From contig JAOAGA010000006.1 of assembly GCA_026415985.1 (NCBI GenBank), forward strand, positions 1 to 38,910: a DNA stretch of 38,910 bases, in the 5' to 3' direction. The stretch comes from Pseudomonadota bacterium (GTDB lineage Bacteria > CALINM01). Of the stretch, positions 36,780 to 38,910 are shown one piece after another. Every line of letters starts with the position of its first letter. Position 1 is the first letter of the stretch. The translations under genes and the position numbers were made by a program. The notes beneath the pieces are model-generated. The model searched no databases. It was not told the DNA's origin and worked only from the letters and a program-made list of their open reading frames with translations.

Positions 36780-37067
36780 ATGAATGCCGAAGTGTTAAAG
36801 AAACAGATTTTTGATAATTTCAATAATGCTCAAGGCATTTATTTGTTTAAAAGGTTCGGGTCGCTAATTATTAAGGAATACTATTATAGAAAAAATAACA
36901 AGAAAGTAATTATTATCTATGACAGAAACCGAAATATTGCTACTACAACGGTAAGGCAGTTTAACATAGAAGAACTTAAAGATTATGATACAGAAGGGAT
37001 AGTCAGGATTAAACCGATAGGGCTAAAAGGTGCCAATGAAGGTAGAATTTCACAGAATAATCGCTGA
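36780..37067 (+). CDS. Small protein of unknown function
   Basis: 95 residues, basic (many Lys and Arg), beta-rich by appearance: QGIYLFKRFGSLIIKEYYY, KKVIIIYDRNRNIATTTV, EGIVRIKPIGLKG. No signal peptide, membrane helix or cysteine. A strong ribosome binding site, AAAGGGGGG, lies just before the ATG, 24 bases after the previous stop. Its 3' end overlaps by 32 bases the start of a broken reading frame in another frame, so the original C-terminus may have been altered by a frameshift. Family unknown. Confidence 0.55.
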   Translation: MNAEVLKKQIFDNFNNAQGIYLFKRFGSLIIKEYYYRKNNKKVIIIYDRNRNIATTTVRQFNIEELKDYDTEGIVRIKPIGLKGANEGRISQNNR

Positions 37068-37337
37068 TCGTGTCATTTTATCAGAAAATTGTTCCTGTCT
37101 TTTACGTATATGCCAATCTATTGCAACCATATCTGAGAAGGTATTAAGATGCTTTGGATGAGCTTGACTTATCTATCATTCTGTTCTCACAGTTAATACG
37201 AAGAATTGAAACTAAGCCAGAGCACAGAATATTTTTTAAAAAGGTATATCTACGAGATGCAGAGTTTTTTTTCTGAAAACTCTCTGAAACAGACACCATC
37301 TCCAATCTTAAGTTACGTTCTGGGGCATCGGTTGTAA
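37036..37337 (+). pseudogene. Broken reading frame with two frameshifts
   Basis: Three overlapping open pieces in different frames read as one protein-like sequence. The first runs from ATG 37036 (MKVEFHRIIADRVILSENC) to SEKVL near 37146. The second starts at 37148 with DALDELDLSIILFSQLIRR and continues through KPEHRIFFKKVYLRDAEFF. The third continues after a run of eight T (37265-37272) with SENSLKQTPSPILSYVLGH to a stop at 37335-37337. Frame changes occur near 37147 and in the T-run. It matches no family I know. Chance cannot be excluded for the outer pieces; the middle one is the most gene-like. Confidence 0.4.
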
Positions 37338-37429
37338 ATTTAAGTGTTTTTTCGTAATCGGTATTAACGGGTAGCAATGTGATATCAAGTTGTTGTTTTA
37401 GTATAAATAAAAAATATAAGGGGGACAAG

Positions 37430-37894
37430 ATGAAACACTACGATCCTACAGAACCAGGTATAATAGCAAAAATATTTAGATGGCTCTGCTGGCTTCTACT
37501 GATATGTTTCTTCATGCAAATCTATATTTACCACATTGAGCCTTTAGCCTATAACCCTAAAGTAGTTAAATTCTTCTATAACTCCCAAAACTTCACCATA
37601 ATTATGTTCGTTATACTTTTCCCTATTGCGGTTCTCCTAATTGCTATTATACTTGAACTAATTACAAATATAGTCAAAATCATCGCTACTAAAATATTCA
37701 ATCCTGACGAACCAATTAAATATACTAAACAACTATTTAGCTTATCAAACACAAAAGACCTATCTATTAGCCTTCTTCACGCTTATAAAGTAGCCGGGAA
37801 AACCTTCGCCATCGCCGTAATGACCGCTGTTGTCATCGGGGTCTTGGATACTATCGCAAGGCAGTTTAGAGAACTTGATAGAAAACAAGATTAA
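37430..37894 (+). CDS. Small integral membrane protein of unknown function
   Basis: 154 residues. I chose the ATG at 37430 because AAGGGGG (37418-37424 region) precedes it; an in-frame ATG at 37379 has no such site. Three hydrophobic segments: about 17-34 (WLCWLLLICFFMQIYIY), a long one at about 53-78 (IIMFVILFPIAVLLIAIILEL) and about 124-139 (FAIAVMTAVVIGVLD). The C-terminus is charged and probably cytoplasmic. No catalytic motif is visible. Codon choice is richer in C-ending and CTA/CTC codons than in the core genes. It lies between broken frames on both sides and appears intact, so it may be under selection. Function unknown. Confidence 0.6.
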   Translation: MKHYDPTEPGIIAKIFRWLCWLLLICFFMQIYIYHIEPLAYNPKVVKFFYNSQNFTIIMFVILFPIAVLLIAIILELITNIVKIIATKIFNPDEPIKYTKQLFSLSNTKDLSISLLHAYKVAGKTFAIAVMTAVVIGVLDTIARQFRELDRKQD

Positions 37895-38192
37895 AACTAA
37901 ACCATTCAAGATGGGGTTTAAATTCCTACGCCAGATCGAGCCTGAAACTGGTTGTTCTCTATAATTATGCTGACCTGTTATATGACGGACACTTAGCATG
38001 TTTAATTTTAAAAGTAAACTCGTCGTTTAATATGGCGTAAGTAAGGACATACTTAATAGCAAAGTTTTTAAAGATATCATTGTCAATAACATTGACGGTA
38101 AAAAAATTAAGGCATTTCCGGATTTGCTTAGAGGCATGCCAATCCAAAATGAGTATTTCGGCGATATCGTAAAGTTAATCAAAAGATCTTAA
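37882..38192 (+). pseudogene. Broken gene with one frameshift
   Basis: One frame is open from 37882 to a stop at 38038-38040 and reads SSLKLVVLYNYADLLYDGH, then LACLILKVNSSFN. A second frame open from 38031 continues YGVSKDILNSKVFKDIIVNN, IDGKKIKAFPDLLRGMP and IQNEYFGDIVKLIKRS to the TAA at 38190-38192. A single extra base near 38028-38031 would join them into one protein of at least 95 residues. No start codon or ribosome binding site remains at the 5' end, so that end is damaged too. The family is not recognised. A phage structural origin was considered but not supported. Confidence 0.6.
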
Positions 38193-38221
38193 ATCTTAAA
38201 AATTTATATAGTAAGGTCAGT

Positions 38222-38250
38222 TTGACTTATAAAATAAGTTGCTATAAAAT
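38222..38250 (+). promoter_or_regulatory. Sigma70-type promoter
   Basis: TTGACT (38222-38227), 17 bases, TAAAAT (38245-38250): one mismatch to consensus in each box. It lies 30 bases after the preceding broken gene and would start transcription near 38257, at the beginning of the next open frame, which has no normal start codon there. It would also transcribe the intact gene at 38568. Confidence 0.55.
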
Positions 38251-38256
38251 ACATAA

Positions 38257-38556
38257 TCTAATATTGTTCAAGTTACTACACGAATATTTAAAGAAAAGGA
38301 CGATATCAAAAATTTTAAGAAAATGACAAGAATTGTATTCTATCTTCTGCGTCCTGATCGCGATAATTCTATCGATAAAATCAATGATCTTGTTTGGGAT
38401 GCAAAAGAGTAGGGAATTTTAGATATGGTTCTCGAAGAAATTGATAAAGAATTCGGTTTTTTTCATAATAATTTAGTTAAAATATTCCAGAAAAACACAT
38501 TTGTGGTCCCACTAACAGAAAAAATAAAAAATGCAGTACAACTACAACTATTATAG
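38257..38556 (+). pseudogene. Reading frame interrupted by an in-frame amber codon
   Basis: The frame open from 38257 reads VTTRIFKEKDDIKNFKK, MTRIVFYLLRPDRDN and SIDKINDLVWDAKE, then meets TAG at 38410-38412. It continues in the same frame as GILDMVLEEIDKEFGFF to IKNAVQLQLL and a second TAG at 38554-38556. Both halves look like one acidic, helical protein of about 97 residues. Only ATT 38263 or the internal ATG 38323 are available as starts, neither with a ribosome binding site. The family is not recognised. Most likely a nonsense mutation in a decaying gene; readthrough is the less likely alternative. Confidence 0.55.
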
Positions 38557-38567
38557 GGGAATGTATT

Positions 38568-38910
38568 ATGGACGAAAAACAGAAGAAAAAATTGATGAGA
38601 AAAATTAAGATTATGAACAGTATCAACAGCACTCCTGTAATTAAGACTCTGTTCGTTATCTTTAATGATATCTTGAATGCTATCTTAAATACCAGAAAAT
38701 CCAGCCTAACACTCGAGTTTACTATACTGCGGTATCGGTACTACCTGCCCGAATCGGTCAACAGAAAAGCACTGTATAAAGCCCTGATCGAACACGGTCT
38801 GCTACCGCAAAACGCTAACGAGATCGTAGATAAACACATCAACAACACAATTAAACCAGAAATAAAGGAAAAGGGAATTCTTAATCTGCTTATCTTTTCT
38901 CCTGTACATA
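38568..38910 (+). CDS. Unknown protein, partial (runs off the right end)
   Basis: 114 codons without a stop from ATG 38568 to the window end. AGGGGA (38555-38560) lies seven bases before the ATG, overlapping the stop of the preceding broken frame. The N-terminus is basic (MDEKQKKKLMRKIKIMN), followed by a hydrophobic-amphipathic stretch (IKTLFVIFNDILNAIL) and a helical region with ESVNRKALYKALIEHGLLP and NANEIVDKHINN. Codon use is unlike the core genes: 7 of 15 leucines are CTG and 8 of 15 isoleucines are ATC, with CGG arginines. This points to foreign origin. No family recognised. Confidence 0.6.
   Translation, partial: MDEKQKKKLMRKIKIMNSINSTPVIKTLFVIFNDILNAILNTRKSSLTLEFTILRYRYYLPESVNRKALYKALIEHGLLPQNANEIVDKHINNTIKPEIKEKGILNLLIFSPVH

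Noticed and set aside
37144-37428. Minus-strand 94-codon frame
   Set aside because: It has no ribosome binding site, and the plus strand of the same stretch reads as remnants of a broken gene; the antisense frame is probably a shadow.
37965-38147. Minus-strand 60-codon frame
   Set aside because: It lies opposite the better plus-strand gene remnant (37882-38192) and has no ribosome binding site or familiar motif.
37882-38556. Phage portal and tail-assembly chaperone remnants
   Set aside because: Lengths and order vaguely fit a phage module, but no diagnostic motif is visible; I would not name them without a profile search.

Overview
The window looks like the chromosome of a low-GC, Gram-negative (diderm) bacterium. 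Coding is dense, third codon positions are A/T-rich, two periplasmic lytic transglycosylases are present, and an oligosaccharyltransferase-type protein glycosylation cluster is included. Gene content (class I-beta DAHP synthase with a regulatory N-domain, a DnaE with an apparently intact PHP metal site, UbiV-like U32 protein, Slt and MltD) would fit a thermophilic or anaerobic lineage of the Deferribacterota, Nitrospirota or deltaproteobacterial grade. This is inference; there is no rRNA or other decisive marker in the window. No tRNA, rRNA, CRISPR array or intact transposase was recognised.

Layout. (1) 1-17517, plus strand: tail of ilvE, a secreted unknown protein, guaB-guaA (GMP synthesis), dnaE, then a tightly packed aromatic amino-acid block pheA-hisC-aroF-tyrA that makes Phe and Tyr from chorismate and controls entry to the pathway. 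After an intergenic palindrome comes an OmpR/PhoB-type response regulator and its histidine kinase, then xseB-ispA-dxs-tlyA (exonuclease VII small subunit, isoprenoid precursors, rRNA methyltransferase). (2) 17507-25321, minus strand: one operon read leftward, SurA-like chaperone, Nudix hydrolase, RfbD-like reductase, GT39-like membrane glycosyltransferase, a degenerate methyltransferase fused to a GT2 polyprenyl-phosphate glycosyltransferase, a flavodoxin-like reductase, and an STT3/PglB-type oligosaccharyltransferase. Together they suggest a lipid-linked sugar pathway ending in protein glycosylation. (3) 25383-34968, plus strand: rsmA, slt, nfo, a metallo-beta-lactamase-fold hydrolase with two plausible starts, a CRP-type regulator, a cysteine hydrolase, mltD, moeA, a UbiV-like U32 Fe-S protein, a HEAT-like protein and a small unknown protein.

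(4) About 34969-38910: an accessory segment of different character. A sigma70-like promoter and a leader of about 230 nt precede a NIF3-family protein with a complete dinuclear metal site. Two unknown proteins and a small membrane protein follow, mixed with at least three broken genes (two with frameshifts, one with an in-frame amber codon), and an unknown gene runs off the end with clearly different codon choice. All five intact starts here carry a G-run Shine-Dalgarno. I read it as a decaying mobile element, or the edge of one, with a few maintained genes; no integrase or clear phage structural gene is visible in the part shown.

The points most worth following are the broken accessory segment, the TGTGA-type palindrome before the two-component system together with a CRP homologue carrying CRP's own DNA-recognition residues, the leaderless-looking promoters of mltD and rsmA, the intact PHP site of DnaE, and the unusual glycosylation cluster.
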